DNA from: JBBPYR01 sp038199755
Lineage (GTDB): Bacteria > Chloroflexota > Ktedonobacteria > Ktedonobacterales > Ktedonobacteraceae
Direction of reading: 5' to 3'
NCBI GenBank assembly: GCA_038199755.1
Contig: JBBPYR010000320.1
Coordinates: 1-14,662, forward strand
Length of the DNA: 14,662 nt
This document shows positions 6,354 to 13,058 of the stretch, in pieces. Every line of letters starts with the position of its first letter. Position 1 is the first letter of the stretch. The notes beneath the pieces are model-generated. The model had not been told where the DNA came from. It was given only the letters and a program-made list of their open reading frames with translations, and ran no database searches. Made by a program: the position numbers and the translations under genes.

Positions 6354-6965
6354 ATGCGTGTTGTGACGGGTGAAGCCAAAGGACGGAAGCTCAAGGCACC
6401 AAAGACGATGGGGACACGACCGATTATTGATCGCGTCAAAACTGCGCTCTTCGATATTCTCTCTACAGAGGTTGAGGAGACACGCTTCCTGGACCTGTTT
6501 GGAGGAGTAGGGAGTGTTGGTATTGAAGCTCTAAGCCGTGGGGCCACTAGCGCGACTTTTGTAGAGATGGATGGCAAGGTGTTGCAAATTCTGCGCGAAA
6601 ATTTGCAGATCACGGGCCTCTCGAATCGTGCCGAAACCATTCGCGGTGATGCGTTTAAGTTTTTGCAAAATCATGCTGCCTTGCAACCAGGGCAAGCGCA
6701 ACGTGTCTATGATATCATCTATGTGGCACCGCCGCAGTATCAAGAGATGGCGGCGCGCACGATGAAAATGCTTGATGGCTCGCCGCTGGTGCCGCAGGAT
6801 GGTCTGGTGATTGTGCAGATACATCCGAAGGAGCGCGCAGGCGTTGTTGCGGTACCCTATACGCGCTTGCACCTGACGGATGAACGCCGCTATGGGAGCA
6901 CGCTGCTATTGTTTTATAGAGTCAAACCAGAAAAATCGATTAAGGAACAAAGAGATGTTGAATAA
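6354..6965 (+). CDS. rsmD: 16S rRNA (guanine-966-N2)-methyltransferase RsmD family, variant motif IV
   Basis: This 203-residue protein has the size and landmarks of RsmD, which methylates a guanine of 16S rRNA with S-adenosylmethionine during 30S assembly. RPIIDRVKTALFDIL (22-36) matches the family's N-terminal RPTTDRVREALFN-type signature. DLFGGVGSVGIEALSRGA (47-64) is the SAM-binding motif I, VEMD (70-73) the following acidic strand, and RYGST (179-183) the C-terminal signature. The odd point is motif IV, normally (D/N)PP(Y/F), which here reads APPQY (125-129), so the catalytic-loop acid is replaced by Ala. Everything else looks intact. It follows the upstream gene with a two-base gap and its stop overlaps the next gene's start by 11 bases, so the three are probably translationally coupled. 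Confidence 0.88.
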   Translation: MRVVTGEAKGRKLKAPKTMGTRPIIDRVKTALFDILSTEVEETRFLDLFGGVGSVGIEALSRGATSATFVEMDGKVLQILRENLQITGLSNRAETIRGDAFKFLQNHAALQPGQAQRVYDIIYVAPPQYQEMAARTMKMLDGSPLVPQDGLVIVQIHPKERAGVVAVPYTRLHLTDERRYGSTLLLFYRVKPEKSIKEQRDVE

Positions 6966-7458
6966 TCCCGGACCCATGAGTGGCCGTTTTGCCTTTCTTG
7001 ACGCGAGTGAGACAGCGCGTCGCCTGGGTATTGACCGTGTGATGCTTGAGCAGTGGACGAAAGACGGACGTATCAAGGCACATCGCGGCGTGGGGCGCGA
7101 TTCTTTTTATCGCACCGCCGATATTGAGGCGTTGTATAAGGAACTACACCCCAGCTCGGAGCAGGCGAAGGCGATTGCTGACGATGAGCGCGAGCTTGCT
7201 GGCACGGCGGCAGGAGCGGCGGGTGCGCCGATTACGCTGACTCCCACGAGGCGCAAGCAAGACCCCCAGATGCGCGTGTATTTGCGTTTGCAAGCTGATG
7301 CCAAGTGGTACGATACCTCAGAAGAGGATATTCGTATCTGGTTTCAGCAGCTGGCACCCGATGGCTACGAGCGCAACAAACGCAATGCCGAGCATAGCAT
7401 CAAGAAACTGCAATATCTTGTGAGCTTAATAGAAGATGGCCAGAAGCGCAGTCAATAA
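6955..7458 (+). CDS. MerR/excisionase-like helix-turn-helix protein
   Basis: Residues 14-61 of this 167-residue protein (LDASETARRLGIDRVMLEQW, then DGRIKAHRGVGRDSFYRTADIEAL) form a winged helix-turn-helix of the kind found in MerR regulators and phage excisionases, so DNA binding is likely. An Ala/Gly linker (80-95) leads to a C-terminal region (105-163) with Trp and basic residues (KWYDTSEEDIRIWF) that I cannot assign. The frame is open back to 6880, but the ATG at 6955 has AAGGA (6942-6946) eight bases upstream and overlaps the end of rsmD in the manner of coupled genes. A later ATG at 6976 has no good site. It may regulate its own operon. Its last codons and stop lie in the terminator palindrome. 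Confidence 0.75.
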   Translation: MLNNPGPMSGRFAFLDASETARRLGIDRVMLEQWTKDGRIKAHRGVGRDSFYRTADIEALYKELHPSSEQAKAIADDERELAGTAAGAAGAPITLTPTRRKQDPQMRVYLRLQADAKWYDTSEEDIRIWFQQLAPDGYERNKRNAEHSIKKLQYLVSLIEDGQKRSQ

Positions 7459-7517
7459 GTAGGCAAGCTAAAGGGACGGCTCACGAGCCGTCCCTTTAGC
7501 TTGCCTACTTATTGACT
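7450..7517. terminator. Perfect 33-bp inverted repeat, bidirectional terminator between convergent genes
   Basis: Positions 7450-7482 and 7485-7517 are exact reverse complements over 33 bases, separated by two bases. The GC-rich core is GGGACGGCTC / GAGCCGTCCC, followed by TTTAGC on either strand. The left arm contains the last two codons and TAA stop of the helix-turn-helix gene; the right arm contains two bases of the TAG stop of the DUF4870 gene. It is far longer than needed for an intrinsic terminator and its T-run is short. Confidence 0.85.
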
Positions 7518-8019
7518 ACTCCATTATGTGTTGTGCAGCGAACTCTCCTACAAAGGGAAGATGCACATAGTCGCCGCGTAAAGCACCAACGATGCCAACG
7601 ATCCAGGCGATAAAGGCGATAATGTTGACCCCCAGGAATACCAACAAGGGTATCACCCAGAAAAGATGCGGTAGTGGCCAGTGCGTCACTCCCCGTAAGA
7701 AGACAATATAGATGATGTTGACCGCCCCAAAGAAGAGCAGCGACTGTAGTGCGTGAAAGCGCACAAAGCGATTTTTTCGCACGAATAGCAGTAAGATTAA
7801 GGCTCCTGGCCAGAGAAACAGGTAGCTCAGGATCGCTAGTAAACTGCTACTCAGGCTCGTCGGATTTGTACTATAGGTAAACCCCTGTGCTACATTGTGA
7901 GCATGCCGGTTGCCATGATTGCTCGCATCATGATCGTATTGAGACATATACTCCCTGTATTGCGTCTCATGCTCCGGCGAAGAGTGTTCGTGCTCAAAAT
8001 CCTGTTCCTGTTGATACAT
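7516..8019 (-). CDS. DUF4870 family small membrane protein, last gene of the ABC operon
   Basis: This 167-residue protein has a long polar N-terminus (1-55) rich in His, Glu and Tyr, then a hydrophobic region with segments at about 58-80, 90-108 and 118-147. LFVRKNRFVRFHALQSLLFF (78-97) is the hallmark of DUF4870 (Tic20-like) proteins, whose role is unknown. The start codon lies 26 bases inside the end of the ATPase gene and its ribosome site (AGGAAAGGGAA) is within that gene, which argues for coupled expression. It could be an accessory subunit or immunity component of the transporter, or simply a passenger; the sequence does not decide. The His-rich N-terminal tail is unusual and could bind metal, by inference. 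Confidence 0.82.
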   Translation of the reverse strand: MYQQEQDFEHEHSSPEHETQYREYMSQYDHDASNHGNRHAHNVAQGFTYSTNPTSLSSSLLAILSYLFLWPGALILLLFVRKNRFVRFHALQSLLFFGAVNIIYIVFLRGVTHWPLPHLFWVIPLLVFLGVNIIAFIAWIVGIVGALRGDYVHLPFVGEFAAQHIME

Positions 8020-8920
8020 TGTATATTCCCTTTCCTACTAATGCCGCTGCTGTATTGGAGCGGTGCATAAACCAGACGTAGGCATCTTCCAGTCCTGGCT
8101 CGGCGGGTATCGCTCCAGCGCGTGCTGAGAGATCACCCACGACGCGATAGTGCATGGAGCTTCCTGTATTGAGGGTAGAGACGATGGTGAAGTTACCTTC
8201 AGGCTTGACGCCCGCGGTGGTGATGGTCCACACTTTGCCCTGCGTCTCACGCACCATGTCGGCGGTTGTGCCCTGAAAAACGACGCGACCCTCTTTCATT
8301 ACCGCAAGGTTGTGGCAGGTTTGCGCGATGTCCTCAACGATGTGTGTAGAGAGTAGCACAATGCGGTTGCCACCCAGTTCTGAGAGCAGGTTGCGGAAGC
8401 GAATGCGCTCCTCCGGGTCCAGTCCCGAAGTTGGCTCGTCTACGATCAAGAGGCGTGGGTCATTGAGCAAGGCTTGAGCAATGCCAACGCGCCGCTTCAT
8501 GCCGCCGGAAAAGGTTTTGAGCTTACGGTTCGCGACCTGTTGTAGTGCTACCATGTCGAACAACTCGTCAACGCGTTTGTGACGGGCCTGTTTGTTGTCC
8601 ACCCCTTTGAGAATGGCGATGTAGTCGAGGAACTCGCGTGCGCTAAGATCGGGATAGAGACCGAGGTCCTGAGGCAAGTAGCCAAGGAGCTTCTTGATTT
8701 CGCTGCGCCCATGTTCTGTGGTGCCATCGTGTTCGCCCACGTAGAGCACGCCGCTGCTTGGGTGCAGGATACCCGCGAGGATACGCATGAGGGTTGTTTT
8801 GCCAGCTCCGTTGGGGCCGAGCAAGCCAAACATGCCGTTAGGGATATTCAGGTCAAGGTCATTCAAGGCGTGAACGCCACCACGATATGTTTTATTGAGT
8901 TGTTGTATGCTGATTTGCAT
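7994..8920 (-). CDS. ABC transporter ATP-binding subunit (ABC-2/CcmA type)
   Basis: This 308-residue nucleotide-binding subunit powers an exporter-type transporter. Walker A is GPNGAGKT (35-42), the Q-loop Gln is at 84 (YLPQD), the signature is FSGGMKRR (137-144), Walker B with catalytic Glu is LLIVDEP (157-163), the D-loop is SGLD, and the switch His is at 193 (STHIVED). All ATPase elements are therefore intact. Residues about 225-285 form the extra C-terminal domain common in this family. A Gln, not a Glu, in the Q-loop argues against membership of the lantibiotic-immunity LanF group. It is third in the operon, 41 bases after the second permease gene, with a weak AAAGAGAAA ribosome site, and overlaps the DUF4870 gene by 26 bases. 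Confidence 0.93.
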   Translation of the reverse strand: MQISIQQLNKTYRGGVHALNDLDLNIPNGMFGLLGPNGAGKTTLMRILAGILHPSSGVLYVGEHDGTTEHGRSEIKKLLGYLPQDLGLYPDLSAREFLDYIAILKGVDNKQARHKRVDELFDMVALQQVANRKLKTFSGGMKRRVGIAQALLNDPRLLIVDEPTSGLDPEERIRFRNLLSELGGNRIVLLSTHIVEDIAQTCHNLAVMKEGRVVFQGTTADMVRETQGKVWTITTAGVKPEGNFTIVSTLNTGSSMHYRVVGDLSARAGAIPAEPGLEDAYVWFMHRSNTAAALVGKGIYNVSTGTGF

Positions 8921-8961
8921 GTAATGTTTCTCTTTCTGCTTGTGTATTGTTTATAGTAGGG

Positions 8962-9747
8962 TTATTGGTGGGATTGTTCCCATTTGAGGTAGCCCCAGAG
9001 GGCTACGAGGACGAGAATGGCTATGCTGAGCAGGGCCACGACGCTCTCTATGGCTTGTATGTTCGTAACATTTCTTACATCGAAGATGCCTGTATGATAG
9101 AAACCGGCACTGATAAAGCCGCCGATGGGGGTCAGGATGGTGTCGGACAGGGTGGGAATGCCTCGGCCTGAGGGGAAGATGTTGCCCCAGAACCAGTAGC
9201 CGACAAACAGGAATTGGTAGAGCGGCACCCAGATGAGGGCGGGACAGGCTAGCGAGAATGCGCTGATAAACAGCAGACCGGGCAGCAGAATCACAACGAA
9301 GGTTTCCAGGCCGAGTGGAATTGCCAGTATGTTGTGGGTCAGGTAGGTGATGTAGCCAACGCCCAGCAGGTAGAACAGAAACATGGGCAAAATGGTTGCC
9401 AGCGTTGTACCCAGGTATTTACCGATGAGCCGCGCGCTCAAGGATCCATGCATTGAGGTGAATAGTTCATCGACTTTATAGCGGCGATCACGTGGTAGGC
9501 GGTCTGCCAGCATCACGCCGACACCTATGGGGAGCAGGATGCTGACGGCGTTGGTCCATGTTACCAGCACGTTGAGCAATGGAAAACGGCTCAGATGGGC
9601 CAGTATATTCTGCATATCTGGTGTGCGGCTGCCCAGACCGAGCAGGACGAGCGCGATCAGGGTGAACGTGATCCAGACAGCGCGACGACGTATTTGCATA
9701 CGGAATTCGTAGTGGAAGGCTCCCCGGAGCACTGATAAGAATTGCAT
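8962..9747 (-). CDS. ABC-2 type transporter permease subunit
   Basis: This 261-residue membrane protein has about six hydrophobic segments (near 25-41, 62-82, 113-135, 145-163, 165-190 and 232-252). A cytoplasmic amphipathic start (LSVLRGAFHYEFRMQIRRR) and the loop DRRYKVDELFTSMHGS (88-102), which follows the second segment, are the pattern seen in ABC-2 permeases. It should form the translocation pore together with the adjacent permease. Its ATG is two bases after the stop of the upstream gene, and its ribosome site GAGGAGT overlaps that gene's end, so the two should be made in equal amounts. The substrate is unknown. Confidence 0.85.
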   Translation of the reverse strand: MQFLSVLRGAFHYEFRMQIRRRAVWITFTLIALVLLGLGSRTPDMQNILAHLSRFPLLNVLVTWTNAVSILLPIGVGVMLADRLPRDRRYKVDELFTSMHGSLSARLIGKYLGTTLATILPMFLFYLLGVGYITYLTHNILAIPLGLETFVVILLPGLLFISAFSLACPALIWVPLYQFLFVGYWFWGNIFPSGRGIPTLSDTILTPIGGFISAGFYHTGIFDVRNVTNIQAIESVVALLSIAILVLVALWGYLKWEQSHQ

Positions 9748-9749
9748 GA

Positions 9750-10481
9750 TTACTCCTCACTGGTGGTTTTCAAGAGATTTTCGGTGTTATGCAAGAGCAG
9801 CCAGCAGAGCGGTAGTATGAGCAAGCCCATTGCGAGGACTGCGAGGCGGTTCGTGAGCCAGTCATTGAAGAGACTTTGTGTGACAACACTCGCTGGATAG
9901 AGTAGTGTCGTGGGAAAGAGAAAGAATGGTTTGAGCCAGCTAATGGGGGCGATCAAATCCTTAAAAAAGATTTCCGCTATCCAGATGCCTGCTAATAATG
10001 CGCCGCCAGCTGAACGGCTGCGCGTGAGCAGGGCAACACCTAGCCCTATGGCAACGCACCAGATCAAGGTGGCAAACCATGTCAGTTGTGCCGTGAGAAA
10101 CAGCAGGAATGGGGTAGCCGCTTGCAAGTGGAGCATGTACTGCTGCTGAAAGGCGAAGATGAGTATACTAGAGAACAGCCCAACGCAGACAGTCCAGCCT
10201 ATAATCAAGAAGAGCCGCAGAAAAGCTGTGCTGTGATATTTTCTGGGCAGCGTCAACTGCAATTCAAGGGCCGGGTCCTGGATGGCGACCGTGCCAGCAA
10301 CGACACCCGTGGCAATCGGCAGGATCATCTCCAGCCCACCCGAAAGGAAGCGTGCTGGCATAATTTTAAGTGTATACAAAAGAAGAGCAAACAGGGCAAA
10401 ACCGAGCATGACGAGCACTGGTGTCAGCAAAACCTTCTTGCCCATGAGTCGTAGTTCGTACCGTAATACATCAAATGACAT
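9750..10481 (-). CDS. ABC-2 type transporter permease subunit, first gene of the operon
   Basis: This 243-residue protein has about six membrane segments (near 20-40, 50-66, 88-110, 123-152, 158-176 and 210-231). Between the second and third is LELQLTLPRKYHSTAFLRLF (72-91), which matches the coupling-region pattern of ABC-2 permeases in which a short cytoplasmic helix ending in LP precedes the next span. It is similar in size and layout to the next gene's product, so the transporter is probably a heterodimer. The start ATG has GGAG about seven bases upstream. The gene is divergent from the response regulator gene, with a 228-base regulatory gap between them. Confidence 0.82.
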   Translation of the reverse strand: MSFDVLRYELRLMGKKVLLTPVLVMLGFALFALLLYTLKIMPARFLSGGLEMILPIATGVVAGTVAIQDPALELQLTLPRKYHSTAFLRLFLIIGWTVCVGLFSSILIFAFQQQYMLHLQAATPFLLFLTAQLTWFATLIWCVAIGLGVALLTRSRSAGGALLAGIWIAEIFFKDLIAPISWLKPFFLFPTTLLYPASVVTQSLFNDWLTNRLAVLAMGLLILPLCWLLLHNTENLLKTTSEE

Positions 10482-10516
10482 AGGTATCTCCGTATCAATA
10501 ATCGTTTACAAAAGCA

Positions 10517-10522
10517 ATGATA
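10517..10522 (-). promoter_or_regulatory. Possible -10 element of the ABC operon
   Basis: TATCAT on the minus strand (10522-10517) lies 36-41 bases before the ATG at 10481. There is no good -35 hexamer at the normal distance. Instead the 11-bp repeat array begins six bases upstream and covers the -35 region, as at promoters activated by PhoB/OmpR-type regulators. Confidence 0.4.
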
Positions 10523-10528
10523 CAGGCA

Positions 10529-10572
10529 AAATGTCGTATGCCTATCGCGCAATTGTCGCAGAATTGTCGCAA
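10529..10572. promoter_or_regulatory. Four in-phase 11-bp direct repeats, probable response-regulator operator
   Basis: Two units, AATTGTCGCAG (10551-10561) and AATTGTCGCAA (10562-10572), match at ten of eleven bases. Preceding them in the same 11-bp phase are AAATGTCGTAT (10529-10539) and the weaker GCCTATCGCGC (10540-10550). All four carry TCG at positions 6-8. OmpR/PhoB-family regulators bind tandem direct repeats spaced one helical turn apart, and such a regulator is encoded 138 bases away. Confidence 0.65.
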
Positions 10573-10630
10573 TATAAGAAAAAGCACTTGTCGGCACTGC
10601 TGAAGTATTCTCTCTCTGAAAGCGCGGGCG

Positions 10631-10636
10631 TATAAT
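10631..10636 (+). promoter_or_regulatory. -10 element for the two-component genes
   Basis: A perfect TATAAT lies about 75 bases before the response regulator ATG. The -35 at 17-base spacing is TTCTCT (10608-10613), a poor match, so this promoter may depend on an activator; the 11-bp repeat array ends 58 bases upstream of the -10. Confidence 0.45.
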
Positions 10637-10709
10637 GCATGGCAGAGGGCGTTGAGCAACGTAATGGTGGGTGTTGTTGCGTAAGGGACAGCCATTAAAG
10701 AGATGAGAT

Positions 10710-11405
10710 ATGACGAAGATTCTGCTTGTCGAGGATGAGAATGATCTGGCACAGGTGATTGTGCGGGAATTGGAAACGGCGGGCTATGTGATGACGCACG
10801 CGAGTGATGGTATGAGCGCATTAACCCTGTTTGCGCGGGAGCAGTGCGATCTTGTGATCCTTGATTGGATGTTGCCGCGCCTGAATGGGTTGGAGGTGTT
10901 ACGCCGTTTGCGCCAAAGCTCGCCGGTGCCTGTGCTGATGCTCACAGCGCGTGGCGAGGAGGCTGACCGTGTGGTGGGACTAGAGGTCGGTGCCGATGAT
11001 TACCTGACGAAGCCATTTAGCATGCGCGAATTGGTGGCGCGTGTACGTGCCTTGCTACGGCGCTCTGAATTGATACAACAAACGCTAAAAAATGATCGGG
11101 CAGCCGTGGAAGACTTATTGCGTTATGAGACACTGGCTTTGCATCCGCAGACGCATCTGGTAACGCTTGCTGGCGAGGTGCTTGATGTCTCTCCGAGCGA
11201 GTTTGCGCTGTTGCAGTTGTTGTTGCGTAGTCCCGGACGGGCATTTAGCCGCGCTTATCTAATCGAGACGCTGTGGAGCGAGCAGTATATCGGTGGTGAT
11301 CGCTCGGTGGATAATGTTGTGTTGCGTTTGCGTAAGAAGCTGGGCAAACAAGGTGATGCCATAGAAACCGTGTGGGGCGTAGGGTATCGCCTACGCCTCC
11401 CGTAG
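10710..11405 (+). CDS. OmpR/PhoB-family response regulator
   Basis: This 231-residue regulator has a receiver domain (1-118) with the acidic pocket E8-D9-E10, phospho-acceptor D52 (LVILDWMLP), T79 (MLTA) and K101 (LTKPF), so it should be phosphorylatable. A linker of about 20 residues leads to a winged helix domain (about 137-231) with SPSEFALLQLLLRSPGRAFS, the recognition helix region DRSVDNVVLRLRKKL and ending VWGVGYRL, all typical of the Trans_Reg_C family. The ATG is preceded by AGAGATGAG. The kinase gene follows 44 bases after the stop, or 11 if the kinase starts earlier. It probably binds the 11-bp repeats in the divergent gap and controls the ABC operon and possibly its own gene. Confidence 0.95.
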   Translation: MTKILLVEDENDLAQVIVRELETAGYVMTHASDGMSALTLFAREQCDLVILDWMLPRLNGLEVLRRLRQSSPVPVLMLTARGEEADRVVGLEVGADDYLTKPFSMRELVARVRALLRRSELIQQTLKNDRAAVEDLLRYETLALHPQTHLVTLAGEVLDVSPSEFALLQLLLRSPGRAFSRAYLIETLWSEQYIGGDRSVDNVVLRLRKKLGKQGDAIETVWGVGYRLRLP

Positions 11406-11449
11406 AGGCGAGCTTCATGACGCTCTGGGCCAAAGAGAGGAATAACCAT

Positions 11450-13042
11450 ATGTTGGTGAAACACTGGCGTTGGCCGTGGTTACGCACTGGCCTGCTGCGT
11501 GCAATGGGCGAAACGCTGCTGCTGCAAACAGTTGTGTTGCTGTTGTGGTTGCTCTTCTTTCCCGTCAAGACCATTAATGAGTTTTTGAGCGAGAGCCGCA
11601 TCTTTTTTGTGCTGTATGGCCCATGCTGTGTCTTCTGGGCAGCCTTGCGCTTATATCTCCCCGGCGGCTCGTGGTGGCAAAAAACACGAAGGGAAGCGTT
11701 ATTCACTGCGGTGTTTCTGCTTGAAAATAGTATGAGCGTGGCACTGGCCGTGCTGATTATTCCCTTAGTAAGAACACTTACCATTCGCGTGTATTATGTG
11801 AAACCCAGCCTTATTTTCATTGAGCCGTTTGTGATTATTGCGCTTGGCTGCTGCCTGCTGTTTGTCGCGATTCGCATTGGGGCGCATGTATTGGTGTTCT
11901 GGGATCGCCTGCGGCGTACACGTTTGCGTTGGGCCTTAACGCACGCGCAGGTGCTGGTCGTGGGTTTGGCGGTATTTTTGCTTGCCGTTGTGGCTGTCTT
12001 GCTCTCGGCGAGTTTTATTGCGAAGACGGCAACATATGGTCCCTTGCTTGCTGTATTGCTGCTGTTCTGCCTTTTCATCTTTATTATGACGGTGTTGCTC
12101 ATTCTGCCGCCGTTCGCGCTCTTTTCCTATCTGTTTGTACGCCCGATTACCAAGCGCATTGAGCAGCTTGCCATGGCTACCACTGCGCTACGGGCGGGCG
12201 ATTATCAGGTACGCGTGTCTGTAACAGGGGAGGATGAGGTGGCGCGTCTACAGGCTGACTTTAATGCGATGGCAGTTGATCTGGAACGCACGATGCACGA
12301 GTTGCAGCGTGAACGTGATACCGTTGCGACTCTGCTGCATGAACGGCGTGAGCTGATCGCCAATGTGTCACATGATCTACGTACCCCTGTGGCAACGCTA
12401 CGTGGCTATCTTGAGTCGTCACTTGCCAGATGGAACGGGCAACCGCCAGCGACATTGCAGCAAGACCTGCATGTGATGGAGCACCAGACGTTGCGCCTGC
12501 AAGCGTTGATTGATGACCTATTCTTGTTGTCACGCACTGAGGTGCGGCAATTAGAACTGTACTGCGTGCCAACCGATGTCAAGCAGCTCGCCGAGCGCGT
12601 GGTCAATACGATTGCGCCGCTGGCCTGGAATGGCAGCAAAATCGAACTGCTGCTAGAGGCGGCTTCACAGGTGCCGCTGGCTCTGGTGGATGGCGCACGG
12701 CTGGAACAGGTGCTGCAAAACCTGTTGCATAATGCTATTCGCCACACACCTCCTGGTGGCATCGTGGCGGTGTTGGTGGACTTGGACTCAGATGCAGATA
12801 AAGCGCAAGGTATTCTCCTCCAGGTCAAGGACACGGGAGAAGGGATTGCGCTGGCACATCTTCCCCATGTATGGGATCGCTTTTATCGCGTGAGTAATGG
12901 TGCGGCACCGAGCAGTGGTGCTGGTCTCGGCCTGGCCATCGTCAAAGAACTGACTGAGGCGATGGGTGGCCGTGTCGCGGTAACGAGCGTGGTTGGGGAA
13001 GGGGCGTGTTTCACGCTTCACTTGCCAATGGTGGGTGTATAA
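11450..13042 (+). CDS. Membrane sensor histidine kinase
   Basis: With the start chosen here the protein has 530 residues. About six hydrophobic segments (near 21-38, 51-68, 83-107, 120-142, 166-187 and 197-229) leave little external sequence, so sensing is likely within the membrane or through a partner. A HAMP domain (about 229-284), a dimerisation domain with the phospho-accepting His308 in NVSHDLRTP, and an ATPase domain follow. The ATPase has an N box with N428 (LLHNAIRHTP), DTGEGIA (461-467), DRFYR (476-480) and GAGLGLAI (490-497), so all kinase motifs are present. AGAGAGG precedes the ATG at 11450 by nine bases. An ATG at 11417, also with GAGG eight bases upstream, is nearly as good; the frame is open to 11372, inside the regulator gene. 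It should phosphorylate the adjacent regulator. Confidence 0.92.
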   Translation: MLVKHWRWPWLRTGLLRAMGETLLLQTVVLLLWLLFFPVKTINEFLSESRIFFVLYGPCCVFWAALRLYLPGGSWWQKTRREALFTAVFLLENSMSVALAVLIIPLVRTLTIRVYYVKPSLIFIEPFVIIALGCCLLFVAIRIGAHVLVFWDRLRRTRLRWALTHAQVLVVGLAVFLLAVVAVLLSASFIAKTATYGPLLAVLLLFCLFIFIMTVLLILPPFALFSYLFVRPITKRIEQLAMATTALRAGDYQVRVSVTGEDEVARLQADFNAMAVDLERTMHELQRERDTVATLLHERRELIANVSHDLRTPVATLRGYLESSLARWNGQPPATLQQDLHVMEHQTLRLQALIDDLFLLSRTEVRQLELYCVPTDVKQLAERVVNTIAPLAWNGSKIELLLEAASQVPLALVDGARLEQVLQNLLHNAIRHTPPGGIVAVLVDLDSDADKAQGILLQVKDTGEGIALAHLPHVWDRFYRVSNGAAPSSGAGLGLAIVKELTEAMGGRVAVTSVVGEGACFTLHLPMVGV

Positions 13043-13058
13043 GCTCTTTCCTCTTTTC

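Noticed and set aside
7516..10481. LanFEG-type lantibiotic immunity transporter
   Set aside because: Two small permeases, an ATPase and a neighbouring two-component system fit the layout, but the ATPase has the normal Q-loop Gln rather than the Glu characteristic of LanF, and no lantibiotic genes are present.
10282..10635. 117-codon plus-strand frame crossing from the permease gene into the divergent gap
   Set aside because: It is antisense to a permease with clear membrane segments and runs across the operator; no ribosome site or domain.
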